Source: Rhizobium sp. AAP43
GTDB taxonomy: Bacteria; Pseudomonadota; Alphaproteobacteria; Rhizobiales; Rhizobiaceae
Direction of reading: 5' to 3'
Length of the DNA: 32,460 nt
Assembly (NCBI RefSeq): GCF_001296045.1
Contig: NZ_LJHS01000062.1
Coordinates: forward strand, 1-32,460
Shown here: positions 8,009 to 15,394 of the stretch, one piece after another
Numbering within the stretch: position 1 is the first letter of the stretch
How the letters are laid out: the number at the start of each line of letters is the position of its first letter
Position numbers and translations under genes: made by a program
The notes under the pieces: model-generated
Databases searched by the model: none
Seen by the model: only the letters and a program-made list of their open reading frames with translations
Told to the model about the DNA's origin: nothing

Positions 8009-9433
8009 ATGCCATCCATTCGTGCAGCCGCTCCACTCGTAATGCTCCTTCTTTCAGGCTGCGTTGTCGGCCCGAACCATGAAACGCCGCAGACTGCCCT
8101 TCCGGCCAAATTCTCCGAAGGCAGCACCAAGCCGAATGGCGACGTGACGATGGCATCCTGGTGGACTGCCTTCAACGATCGCCGGCTCGATTCGCTGGTC
8201 GAAAAGGGACTGTCGGAAAACCTCTCCGTCCTTCAGGCCATCGAACGCATCTCGGCCGCGGAAGCCAACTTCAACGCCGCTGACGCCGGCGCCTTCCCGC
8301 AGCTGACCACGTCGTCGGCATTCGAAGTCTCCGGTGCAAGGGCAACCGGTGATCTCGCCGCCACACGCAGCAGCGACAACACCCGCACAACCAGCGGCTC
8401 GCTGAACGCATCCTGGTTGCTCGATCTGTTCGGCGAATATCGCCGCTCGAAGGAAAGTGCGGGCGCCACCCTCGATGCCGCCTATGCGAGCGCCGATGTC
8501 GCCAAGCTTACCTATCTCTCCAGCGTCGTGTCCGCCTATATCGACGCCCGCTACTATCAGGAGCGCATTGCGATTGCCCGCAAGAGCCTCGCGTCGCGTC
8601 GGGAAACGCTGGACCTGACCAAGCTCCAGCTCGAAGCAGGCGCCGCCTCGCGTCTCGACGTTGTCCAGGCCGAAGGTCTGGTCAACTCGACACTGGCCGA
8701 AATCCCAGGACTCGAAACGTCGTTCCGCCAGGCCACACACCGCATCGCCTTCCTGCTCGGCTTGCCGGCCGCAACCCTTGTTGCCGACCTGCAGAAGGGC
8801 GCACCACAGCCTTACGCCCGCCGCAGCGTGAACTCCGGCGTTCCAGCCGACCTCATCCGCAATCGCCCCGACATCCGCGCAGCTGAGCGCAATCTCGCTG
8901 CGGCCGTCGCCGAAGTCGGCGTGGCGGAAGCAGCGCTCTACCCGTCGATCTCGCTCAGCGGCACAATTTCGCCGGCCCATATCGCATCGTCAGGCGTCGA
9001 TGGCAGTGTCACGTCCTGGGGCTTTGGCCCGAGCTTGAACCTGCCGATCTTCGACGCAGGCGCACGGCGCGCCAACGTCAAGGCACGGGAATCGGCCGTC
9101 CGCGAAGCGCAGCTCGCCTGGAAGGAAGCCGTTCTCAACGCGGTGCAGGAAGTCGAAAATGCACTGGTGGCCGTCAACCGCGCCCGCCAGACAGTCTCTG
9201 CTCTGACGGCAACGGTTCGTTCTTATGAAGAAGCCCTGTCGCTGGCGACTGCCAGCTATCGTGACGGCGCTTCCTCGCTGCTCGACGTACTCGACGCCCA
9301 GCGGAACGTGGCAAGTGCACAGGCCAACCTGGCCCAGGCCGTTCAGCAGGTCGCGACCAACTACGTCAACCTCAACGTCGCCATTGGTGGTGGCTATGCC
9401 TGGGGCGCAACGACGACTGTCGCCAAGAAGTAG
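8009..9433 (+). CDS. RND efflux outer-membrane channel lipoprotein (OprM/NodT family)
   Basis: The 474-residue protein is a TolC-like channel that completes the efflux machine. A lipoprotein signal ends in the lipobox LLLSGC with Cys18. Two outer-membrane efflux protein repeats follow, each with long coiled-coil helices; WWTAFNDRRLDSLVEKGLSEN opens the first, and DLIRNRPDIRAAERNLAAA is the conserved signature before the second. Start ATG 8009 has an AGGAA site six bases upstream; a GTG one codon earlier is too close to it. The gene lies 134 bases after the pump, beyond an intercistronic hairpin, and is followed by a strong terminator, so it closes the operon. A dedicated outer-membrane partner is a point of similarity to ameABC and a difference from rhizobial pumps that lack one. 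Confidence 0.93.
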   Translation: MPSIRAAAPLVMLLLSGCVVGPNHETPQTALPAKFSEGSTKPNGDVTMASWWTAFNDRRLDSLVEKGLSENLSVLQAIERISAAEANFNAADAGAFPQLTTSSAFEVSGARATGDLAATRSSDNTRTTSGSLNASWLLDLFGEYRRSKESAGATLDAAYASADVAKLTYLSSVVSAYIDARYYQERIAIARKSLASRRETLDLTKLQLEAGAASRLDVVQAEGLVNSTLAEIPGLETSFRQATHRIAFLLGLPAATLVADLQKGAPQPYARRSVNSGVPADLIRNRPDIRAAERNLAAAVAEVGVAEAALYPSISLSGTISPAHIASSGVDGSVTSWGFGPSLNLPIFDAGARRANVKARESAVREAQLAWKEAVLNAVQEVENALVAVNRARQTVSALTATVRSYEEALSLATASYRDGASSLLDVLDAQRNVASAQANLAQAVQQVATNYVNLNVAIGGGYAWGATTTVAKK

Positions 9434-9451
9434 GCTTGACGCCAATCAATG

Positions 9452-9484
9452 AAAACGGCGACCTCTCGGTCGCCGTTTTTGTTT
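9452..9484. terminator. Bidirectional rho-independent terminator
   Basis: AAAACGGCGACC and GGTCGCCGTTTT make a perfect 12-bp stem with a 4-base loop. The T-run follows on the plus strand, and the A-run before it serves as a T-run on the minus strand. It lies between the end of the efflux operon and the end of the convergent regulator gene. Confidence 0.92.
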
Positions 9485-9492
9485 GTCCGGGG

Positions 9493-10320
9493 TCAGAACG
9501 TCGCCGGCGTGTTGATCCAGATGAGCACGGTCTCGCCATCTGAGACATTCCGCCACGAATGTGGGCGCCGGCTCTCGAAGTAGAAACTGTCTCCAGGACC
9601 GAGTTCGAAAAATTGGTCACCGTCGAGCACGATCTCAAGGTTTCCCTGCAGCATGTGGATGAACTCTTCGCCCTCGTGCTGATAAGCCCCTTCACTTGAC
9701 GCACCAGGCGCCAGCTGGAAGCGGTTGCATTCCATCTGGTTCCGTCCCTCGGCCAGCACCTGCACGGCCACGCCGGACGATGTGGTCGGCCATGAGGGCC
9801 ACTTGCCATCGCGAATAAGCGACTCGCCACCGCGCCCCTCCTCCTGCCCGCTTAATGAGGCCAGGGTCGTGCCGAGATGCCGGGCAACCTCATGCAAAGC
9901 CGTGAACGAGAGCCCCTGCGAGGTGCGCTCGAATGTCGAGAGCTGCGAGACCGCAACGCCTGTCGCCTGCGCCACACTTTCGAGCGTCCGGCCAGCATCC
10001 CGCCGCAAACGACGCATCCGGGTTCCAGGCCTGACATCACTGGCGTCGATCGCCTCGTCGTCCGGCTCACTCCTGTCTTCGTCAGAAAGGGCTGCCTCAT
10101 CACGCAGCGTCTCGCGGATTGCTGCGGGGTTCAGTCCCTTTTCACTTCGCAGCCAGGCAATGCGCTTCAGCCGGTCAACAAGCGCCTTGTCATAGACGCG
10201 TTGTCCGGTCGCCGTACGGATTGGTTGGATGAGAGATTGGCTCTCCCATAACCTGAGCGTCGACGGCGATACCCCCGCCATGCGGGCAGCTTCAGCAATC
10301 TTGAAACGGATCTCGTCCAC
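9493..10320 (-). CDS. MerR-XRE-cupin fusion regulator, probable local regulator of gabTD
   Basis: The 275-residue protein joins three modules: a MerR-type winged helix at about 6-75 (KIAEAARMAGVSPSTLRLWE), an XRE/Cro helix-turn-helix at about 98-155 (RMRRLRRDAGRTLESVAQAT), and a cupin beta-barrel at about 195-270 with the metal/ligand motifs QHEGEEFIHMLQG and GDSFYFESRRPHSW. XRE-cupin regulators commonly control catabolism of amines and amino acids, the cupin sensing the ligand; the extra MerR domain gives two different DNA-binding heads. The start is GTG at 10320 with an AGGGG site. It is divergent from gabT, with about 146 bases between them that contain two dyads. Control of gabTD is inferred from position alone. 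Confidence 0.88.
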   Translation of the reverse strand: MDEIRFKIAEAARMAGVSPSTLRLWESQSLIQPIRTATGQRVYDKALVDRLKRIAWLRSEKGLNPAAIRETLRDEAALSDEDRSEPDDEAIDASDVRPGTRMRRLRRDAGRTLESVAQATGVAVSQLSTFERTSQGLSFTALHEVARHLGTTLASLSGQEEGRGGESLIRDGKWPSWPTTSSGVAVQVLAEGRNQMECNRFQLAPGASSEGAYQHEGEEFIHMLQGNLEIVLDGDQFFELGPGDSFYFESRRPHSWRNVSDGETVLIWINTPATF

Positions 10321-10380
10321 GGGGGCCCCTTACGGATGTCGCGATCTCGGGTGATAATGCCGAAAAGGCATATTGCAAGT

Positions 10381-10397
10381 CTACAGAAAAAATGTAG
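10381..10397. promoter_or_regulatory. CTACA-N7-TGTAG dyad in the gabT/regulator divergent promoter region
   Basis: A perfect 5-bp dyad with an A-rich 7-base centre lies about 60 bases from the regulator start and 70 from the gabT start. Its short arms and size fit a MerR-type operator. TTGCAA (10373-10378) and TTATAC (10402-10407) flank it, but their 23-base spacing is longer than the 19-20 typical of MerR promoters. Confidence 0.4.
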
Positions 10398-10409
10398 GAA
10401 ATTATACAG

Positions 10410-10431
10410 GCGCTCGTTTCGAAGCGAGCGC
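10410..10431. promoter_or_regulatory. Near-perfect 22-bp palindrome in the gabT leader
   Basis: GCGCTCG and CGAGCGC flank a TTCGAA centre with only one mismatched pair, giving a 22-bp dyad 35 bases before the gabT start. It could be a second operator for the fusion regulator or a leader hairpin. Confidence 0.45.
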
Positions 10432-10466
10432 GCCCCGTGGCAACCCCGTCGCACAGGACGAATACG

Positions 10467-11747
10467 ATGAAGAACGCCGATATCTCAGCTCGCAAGAACG
10501 ACGCCATCTCCCGCGGCGTTGGCATGACCACGCAGATCTATGCCGACAAGGCGGAGAACGCCGAAATCTGGGATGTCGAGGGCAATCGATACATCGATTT
10601 CGCTGGCGGCATTGCCGTTCTCAACACCGGCCATCGCCACCCGAAGGTGGTCGAAGCGGTGAAGGCCCAACTTGACCGTTTCACGCACACTTGCCACCAG
10701 GTCGTCCCTTACGAAAACTACGTCGCGCTTGCCGAGCGTCTCAACAAGATCGTACCGGGCAAGTTCGAGAAAAAGACGATCTTCGCGACCACAGGAGCCG
10801 AAGCTGTCGAAAACGCCATCAAGATCGCCCGTTGCGCGACGGGCCGCTCGGCCGTCATCGCGTTTACCGGCGGCTTCCATGGTCGCACCTTCCTCGGTAT
10901 GGCGCTGACCGGCAAGGTCGTGCCCTATAAGGTTGGCTTCGGCCCAATGATGGGTGACGTCTTCCACGTTCCCTTCCCGCTCGAAATGCACGGCATCGAC
11001 GTCGAGACCTCGCTTGACGTGCTCGACAAGCTGTTCAAGGCCGATGTCGACCCGAAGCGCGTTGCAGCCATCATCCTGGAACCCGTCCAGGGCGAAGGCG
11101 GATTCTATGATGTTCCGCGCGCCCTCATGAAGGCCCTGCGCGAACTCTGCGACGAACACGGCATTCTGCTCGTCGCCGACGAAGTCCAGACCGGCTTCGC
11201 CCGCACCGGCAAGCTCTTCGCCATGGAGCATTATGACGTGGTTCCGGACCTGACGACTATGGCCAAGAGCCTCGCGGGCGGCTTCCCGCTCTCGGCCGTC
11301 ACCGGTCGCGCCGAGCTGATGGATGCCCCCGGCCCCGGCGGTCTCGGCGGCACCTATGCCGGCAATCCGCTGGCGATCGCCGCCGCCCATGCGGTCCTTG
11401 ACGTGATCGAAGAAGAGCAGCTTTGCGACCGCGCCAACCAGCTCGGCAACCGTCTCAAGCAACGCTTGGAAGCGATCCGCGCAGACGTGCCTCACATCAT
11501 GGACATCCGTGGCCTCGGCTTCATGAACGCCGTGGAGTTCAAGATCCCGGGAACCGACAAGCCGAACGCGGATTTCACCAATACGGTACGCGTCAAGGCG
11601 CTGGAAAAGGGCCTGATCCTTCTGACCTGCGGCGTCTACAGCAACGTCATCCGCTTCCTCGCCCCGATCACCATTCAGGACGAGGTCTTCAACGAGGCGC
11701 TCGACCTGATCGAAGCTTCGATCCGTGAAGTTGCAGCAGGAGCCTGA
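10467..11747 (+). CDS. gabT: 4-aminobutyrate--2-oxoglutarate aminotransferase
   Basis: The 426-residue protein is a class III PLP aminotransferase that converts GABA to succinic semialdehyde. Lys267 in MAKSLAGGFPLSA is the Schiff-base lysine; the ATTGAEAVENAIKIAR phosphate-binding segment, the FHGRTFLGMALTGK region, and the VADEVQTGFARTG motif with the PLP-ring aspartate are all present. The start is placed at ATG 10467, nine bases after an AGGA site; the upstream in-frame extension to 10437 lies in the leader palindrome region and is not needed. gabD follows after three bases, so both are co-transcribed. The divergent MerR-XRE-cupin gene is the probable regulator. Confidence 0.94.
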   Translation: MKNADISARKNDAISRGVGMTTQIYADKAENAEIWDVEGNRYIDFAGGIAVLNTGHRHPKVVEAVKAQLDRFTHTCHQVVPYENYVALAERLNKIVPGKFEKKTIFATTGAEAVENAIKIARCATGRSAVIAFTGGFHGRTFLGMALTGKVVPYKVGFGPMMGDVFHVPFPLEMHGIDVETSLDVLDKLFKADVDPKRVAAIILEPVQGEGGFYDVPRALMKALRELCDEHGILLVADEVQTGFARTGKLFAMEHYDVVPDLTTMAKSLAGGFPLSAVTGRAELMDAPGPGGLGGTYAGNPLAIAAAHAVLDVIEEEQLCDRANQLGNRLKQRLEAIRADVPHIMDIRGLGFMNAVEFKIPGTDKPNADFTNTVRVKALEKGLILLTCGVYSNVIRFLAPITIQDEVFNEALDLIEASIREVAAGA

Positions 11748-11750
11748 GGC

Positions 11751-13235
11751 ATGACCCTTTCGAACATTCTGACCGACAAACTCAAGGACCCGACACTGGC
11801 GACCAACAAGTCGCTGGTCGGAAACGACTGGCTGGCTGCAAGCCAGTCCGGCAAGACCTTCGAGGTCACCAACCCGGCCACGGGCGAAGTCATCGCGGTT
11901 CTCCCCGATGTGAGCAAGGCGGAGGTCACCAAGGCCATCGATGCGGCACATGCCGCACAGAAGGCCTGGGCGAAGAAGACCGGCAAGGAGCGCGCCGCGG
12001 TTCTGCGTAAGTGGAATGACCTGATGGTCGCCAATGCTGACGATCTCGCAACAATCCTTACGATGGAAATGGGCAAGCCCTGGACTGAGGCCCGCGGCGA
12101 AATCCTTTACGGCGCATCTTACGTCGAGTGGTTCGCCGAAGAGGCAAAACGCGTCTACGGTGACACCATTCCCGGCCATCAGGCCGACAAGCGCATCATG
12201 GTGATCAAGCAGCCCATCGGCGTCGTCGGCGCCATCACGCCATGGAACTTCCCGAACGCCATGCTCGCCCGCAAGGTGGCACCGGCACTCGCCGTCGGCT
12301 GCGCGATGGTGTCGAAGCCCGCCGCCCAGACCCCGCTCTCGGCACTGGCGCTTGCCATCCTCGCCGAGCGCGCAGGCTTGCCGGCTGGTCTGTTCTCGGT
12401 GCTGACCTCGACCGATGCAGCCATGGTCGGCCAGGAGTTCTGCGCCAATGACAAGGTCCGCAAGCTGACCTTCACCGGATCCACCAATGTCGGCCGTATC
12501 CTGATGCGTCAGGGCGCCGACCAGATCATGAAGCTCGGCCTGGAACTCGGCGGCAATGCGCCCTTCATCGTCTTCGACGATGCAGATCTCGATGCCGCCG
12601 TCGAAGGTGCGATGATCTCGAAGTATCGCAATGCCGGCCAGACCTGCGTCTGCGCCAACCGCCTGTACGTGCAGTCTGGCGTTTACGATGCCTTCGCAGC
12701 AAAGCTTGCCGAGAAGGTTGCGCAGCTCAAGGTTGGCAATGGTTTCGCGGAAGGCGTGACGACTGGGCCGCTGATCGATGCCAACGCCATTAAAAAGGTC
12801 AAGGAACACGTCGCAGACGCCGTGTCGAAGGGCGCCAAGGTCGCGCTCGGCGGCAAGTCGTCGGCCGCAGGCGACCTGTTCTTCGAACCCACCATCCTGA
12901 CCGGCGTCACAACAGAGATGAAGGTCGCAACCGAAGAAACCTTCGGCCCAGTCGCCCCGCTCTTCAAATTTGAAACGGAAGACGAAGTTGTCGAACTCGC
13001 CAATACGACCGAGTTCGGCCTCGCCTCCTATTTCTACTCGAAGGACATCGCCAAGATCTTCCGGGTCGCGGAAGCCCTCGAATACGGCATGGTCGGTGTC
13101 AACACCGGCCTGATCTCCACAGAGGTCGCGCCTTTCGGCGGCATCAAGCAGTCGGGCCTCGGCCGTGAAGGCTCGAAATACGGCATCGATGATTATACCG
13201 AGATGAAGTACATCTGCCTCGGCGGCATTACGTAA
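11751..13235 (+). CDS. gabD: Succinate-semialdehyde dehydrogenase, NAD(P)-dependent
   Basis: The 494-residue aldehyde dehydrogenase oxidises succinic semialdehyde to succinate, the second step of the GABA shunt. The family features are in order: the ITPWNFP nucleotide-binding entry, the FTGSTNVGR turn, the general base Glu265 in LELGGNAP, and the nucleophile Cys299 in NAGQTCVCANR, whose second cysteine two residues later is typical of SSADH and can take part in redox control. The carboxyl-terminal APFGGIKQSGLGREGSKYGI segment is also standard for GabD. It begins three bases after gabT. A strong hairpin lies directly downstream. Confidence 0.95.
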   Translation: MTLSNILTDKLKDPTLATNKSLVGNDWLAASQSGKTFEVTNPATGEVIAVLPDVSKAEVTKAIDAAHAAQKAWAKKTGKERAAVLRKWNDLMVANADDLATILTMEMGKPWTEARGEILYGASYVEWFAEEAKRVYGDTIPGHQADKRIMVIKQPIGVVGAITPWNFPNAMLARKVAPALAVGCAMVSKPAAQTPLSALALAILAERAGLPAGLFSVLTSTDAAMVGQEFCANDKVRKLTFTGSTNVGRILMRQGADQIMKLGLELGGNAPFIVFDDADLDAAVEGAMISKYRNAGQTCVCANRLYVQSGVYDAFAAKLAEKVAQLKVGNGFAEGVTTGPLIDANAIKKVKEHVADAVSKGAKVALGGKSSAAGDLFFEPTILTGVTTEMKVATEETFGPVAPLFKFETEDEVVELANTTEFGLASYFYSKDIAKIFRVAEALEYGMVGVNTGLISTEVAPFGGIKQSGLGREGSKYGIDDYTEMKYICLGGIT

Positions 13236-13242
13236 GACGAGA

Positions 13243-13269
13243 GCGGTCCCCGGTCATTCCGGGGACCGC
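13243..13269. terminator. Hairpin between convergent gabD and LysR-type gene
   Basis: GCGGTCCCCGG and CCGGGGACCGC form a perfect 11-bp stem with a 5-base loop. The stop codon of the minus-strand gene begins in the loop. There is no T-run on either side, so termination may be weak or need Rho; mRNA end protection is the alternative. Confidence 0.6.
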
Positions 13270-14198
13270 CCGGTCCCGGCGGCCAGTTCATCCGTCAGAC
13301 CTGACGCGACCCGGCGAGCGAGTTCAGCCAGTTGCCGGTAGTGATCTCCACGTGCACTGGTTGCGCGCCAGAAGATCCCGATTTCCCTCATCCCCTGCCA
13401 GCCAACGATGTTCATCAGCCGGATGTCCTGATCCTTGGCGAATTCCGAGCGGACATAAAATTCCGGAAAGAGCGACAGGCCCATATTGATCGACACCATC
13501 TGGCGGATGGCATCGAGGCTTGATCCCTCGTAGTCTTCTGCGACCACGGCACCGGATGCGGCCGAGAAATTGCGCACATCGTCCATAAGTCGGTGCCCCG
13601 CGCCGAGGCTGAGAAGTTTCACCCCCGCTAGGTCTGCAAGTTGAATTGTGCTGCGTTCTGCCAGCGGATGCTCCCGGGGGGCTGCGAGAAAAATCCGCTC
13701 CCGGCAAATGACTTCGGAGATCAGACCTTCGGAACGCCTGGGAAGTGGACCCAGCCCACAGTCCATCACCCCTTGCAGAACGGTCTCTTCAAGATCCGCC
13801 GGCTTTTCTTCGCGGATATAGAGCTTGAGCTCAGGATACTGCTGATGCAAAGGCGGCAACAGATACGGCAGGAAATAGGGACCGAACGAGGGCGCTGTTC
13901 CCATTCGCATCATGCCACCGAGATTGCCGATCGAACTGGCGGCGAGTGTACGGATCTCATCGAGCCCATTCAGGATGATCCTCGCCGCTGAGATAACGTC
14001 CGTGCCAACGGGCGTCGGCCGGACCTGACCGGGAAGGCGCTCGATGAGTGTTACGCCCAACTGTTTTTCCAGAAGCGCAACCTGCACGGACAATGTGGGC
14101 TGGGAGACGTGGCACTGTCGCGCGGCCTCTCCGAAATGCCGACAGTCGTCGAGCGCTACGAGATATTCCAGTTGCCGATGGCTAGGGCGGTACGGCAA
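13254..14198 (-). CDS. LysR-type regulator, OxyR-like but without redox cysteines
   Basis: The 314-residue protein has a LysR helix-turn-helix (about 8-65; FGEAARQCHVSQPTLSVQV is nearly OxyR-like) and a two-lobed effector domain. Its best resemblance is to OxyR, the peroxide sensor. However, the segment aligning with the E. coli redox site reads GHRLMDDVRNFS, so the positions of Cys199 and Cys208 are Arg203 and Ser212; it cannot form the OxyR disulfide. The start is TTG at 14198, supported by GGAG six bases upstream and by the QLEYLVAL opening; no in-frame ATG is available upstream. An ATAG-N7-CTAT element lies just before the start, suggesting self-control. Its effector is unknown, and an annotation as peroxide sensor would be unsafe. 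Confidence 0.88.
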   Translation of the reverse strand: MPYRPSHRQLEYLVALDDCRHFGEAARQCHVSQPTLSVQVALLEKQLGVTLIERLPGQVRPTPVGTDVISAARIILNGLDEIRTLAASSIGNLGGMMRMGTAPSFGPYFLPYLLPPLHQQYPELKLYIREEKPADLEETVLQGVMDCGLGPLPRRSEGLISEVICRERIFLAAPREHPLAERSTIQLADLAGVKLLSLGAGHRLMDDVRNFSAASGAVVAEDYEGSSLDAIRQMVSINMGLSLFPEFYVRSEFAKDQDIRLMNIVGWQGMREIGIFWRATSARGDHYRQLAELARRVASGLTDELAAGTGRSPE

Positions 14199-14207
14199 GA
14201 GCGACTC

Positions 14208-14246
14208 CGATAGAGAGGATCTATCGCAATCATATAATCAATGAAT
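14208..14246. promoter_or_regulatory. OxyR/LysR-type binding site before the OxyR-like gene
   Basis: CGATAG-N7-CTATCG (14208-14226) is a perfect dyad containing ATAG-N7-CTAT, the half-operator format known for OxyR. After a further seven bases comes ATAT, then seven bases and GAAT, so a degenerate second half-site keeps the tetranucleotide spacing. It lies in the leader of the LysR-type gene and about 60-95 bases from the divergent small gene, so it could serve both. Confidence 0.55.
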
Positions 14247-14274
14247 TAGAACAATCAAACAGTCGGCATCATAT

Positions 14275-14292
14275 TATGTCTCGTAGGACATA
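14275..14292. promoter_or_regulatory. TATGTC-N6-GACATA dyad in the YdcH-like gene leader
   Basis: The two 6-base arms are perfect inverse copies with a 6-base spacer and end just before the GGAG ribosome binding site of the next gene. It may be an operator or a leader hairpin close to the ribosome site. Confidence 0.4.
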
Positions 14293-14303
14293 GGAGATCG
14301 CTC

Positions 14304-14534
14304 ATGAAACAGCTGCTGAAAGCCCTGAAAGCCCGCCAATCGATCATCGCGGCGACGATCGATGAGGAACAGAGACGCCCTCAGCCCGACGGCATAAGGG
14401 TCCGCGCCTTGAAGAAGATCAAGATGCACTTAAAGGAGCAGATCATGGTCCTGGAACGTGGTGACGCGGCGAAAACGGTTCGGTCTCGCATCGGATCGGC
14501 CAAACTCGCCCATACCTTGCCGTCTGGGCGATGA
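14304..14534 (+). CDS. YdcH/DUF465-family small coiled-coil protein
   Basis: The 76-residue protein matches the pattern of the YdcH (DUF465) family: a short basic helix, a turn with a proline-containing RRPQPDGIRVRALKK segment, and a second basic helix (KMHLKEQIMVLER). These proteins are common in proteobacteria and have no established biochemical role. A GGAG site lies about seven bases before the ATG. It is divergent from the OxyR-like regulator and shares its promoter region. The 30 residues after the second helix are longer than in short family members and look disordered. Confidence 0.75.
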   Translation: MKQLLKALKARQSIIAATIDEEQRRPQPDGIRVRALKKIKMHLKEQIMVLERGDAAKTVRSRIGSAKLAHTLPSGR

Positions 14535-14630
14535 GACCCGGATACTACCGTCATCGCGGGTTATCCGGCGCCGTGTGAAACGCGCCGCGTAACAGATGTA
14601 GTCCATCGGATCACCGCGCGGTCACACCGC

Positions 14631-14664
14631 AAAAAGAAAGCCCGGCATCGATGACGCCGGGCTA
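14631..14664 (-). terminator. Rho-independent terminator of efp
   Basis: On the minus strand AGCCCGGC and GCCGGGCT pair around a 9-base loop, followed by CTTTCTTTTT. It lies about 25 bases after the efp stop codon. The stretch 14535-14630 holds only a 10-bp ACCGCGCGGT palindrome (14613-14622) and nothing else I can name. Confidence 0.85.
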
Positions 14665-14688
14665 TTTGATTCAGGTGCGGTCTACGCC

Positions 14689-15258
14689 TCAGTTCTTCGC
14701 GCGCTCGACGTAGGAATTGTCTTCGGTCGCGATGACGACGCGGACACCGGCGTCAACATGCGGCGGCACCATCGTGCGGATGCCGTTCGACAGGATCGCC
14801 GGTTTGTAGGACGACGAAGCCGTCTGGCCCTTGACGACCGGCTCGGTCTCGACGATCTCAAGCGTCACGTGACGCGGAAGCTGGATGGCGAGCGCGACGC
14901 CTTCATGCATGGACAGGATGCAGACCATGCCTTCCTGCAGGTAAGCCTTCTGCTCGCCCATGGTCTCAACGTCGACGACGACCTGATCGTAGTTTTCCGG
15001 GTTCATGAAGTGGAAGCCTTCGCCGTCCTCGTAGAGGAACTGGTGGTTCACGTCTTCAACAAATGCGCGCTCGACCTGCTCGGTCGTCCGCCAGCGCTCC
15101 GACACCTTCACGCCATCGACGATGCGGCGCATGTTGACCTGCGTCACCGGTGTGCCCTTGCCCGGGTGAAAGTTCTCGGCCGTCAAAACGACATAGAGCT
15201 TGCCGTCGACATCGATAACATTGCCCTTGCGCACGGACGAGGCGATAATCTTGACCAT
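14689..15258 (-). CDS. efp: Translation elongation factor P
   Basis: EF-P (189 residues) binds ribosomes stalled at polyproline and promotes peptide bond formation. The protein shows the amino-terminal KOW-like domain with the modification loop HPGKGTP, in which Lys34 is the residue beta-lysylated by EpmA in E. coli, followed by two OB-fold domains. The ATG at 15258 is preceded by AAGGA; the longer in-frame opening to 15336 is leader sequence. The gene is divergent from epmA-epmB, 136 bases away, so the substrate protein and its modification enzymes share one promoter region. It has its own terminator. Confidence 0.96.
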   Translation of the reverse strand: MVKIIASSVRKGNVIDVDGKLYVVLTAENFHPGKGTPVTQVNMRRIVDGVKVSERWRTTEQVERAFVEDVNHQFLYEDGEGFHFMNPENYDQVVVDVETMGEQKAYLQEGMVCILSMHEGVALAIQLPRHVTLEIVETEPVVKGQTASSSYKPAILSNGIRTMVPPHVDAGVRVVIATEDNSYVERAKN

Positions 15259-15394
15259 TGGAATTCCTTGTATCTGCGTAAGACCCGTCGTAAAGGACGG
15301 CCTCCCGACTGACCTCTTCGAATTTCTGGGGCGCAACTAACCCAAATCCGGGAAAATAGCCAGCCCGCGTTGAGAAAAGGACCGAGATTCCGGC

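Noticed and set aside
10485..12809. Very long minus-strand open frame (774 codons) opposite gabT-gabD
   Set aside because: It lies wholly antisense to two well-recognised enzymes. Its His/Asp/Arg-rich composition is what the third-position GC bias of the sense genes produces in this frame, and it matches no family.
13254..14198. Annotation of the LysR-type gene as the peroxide sensor OxyR
   Set aside because: Both redox cysteine positions are substituted, so peroxide sensing by disulfide formation is not supported.
14613..14622. ACCGCGCGGT palindrome after the YdcH-like gene
   Set aside because: A short GC-rich palindrome is expected by chance in this genome and has no T-run or positional support.
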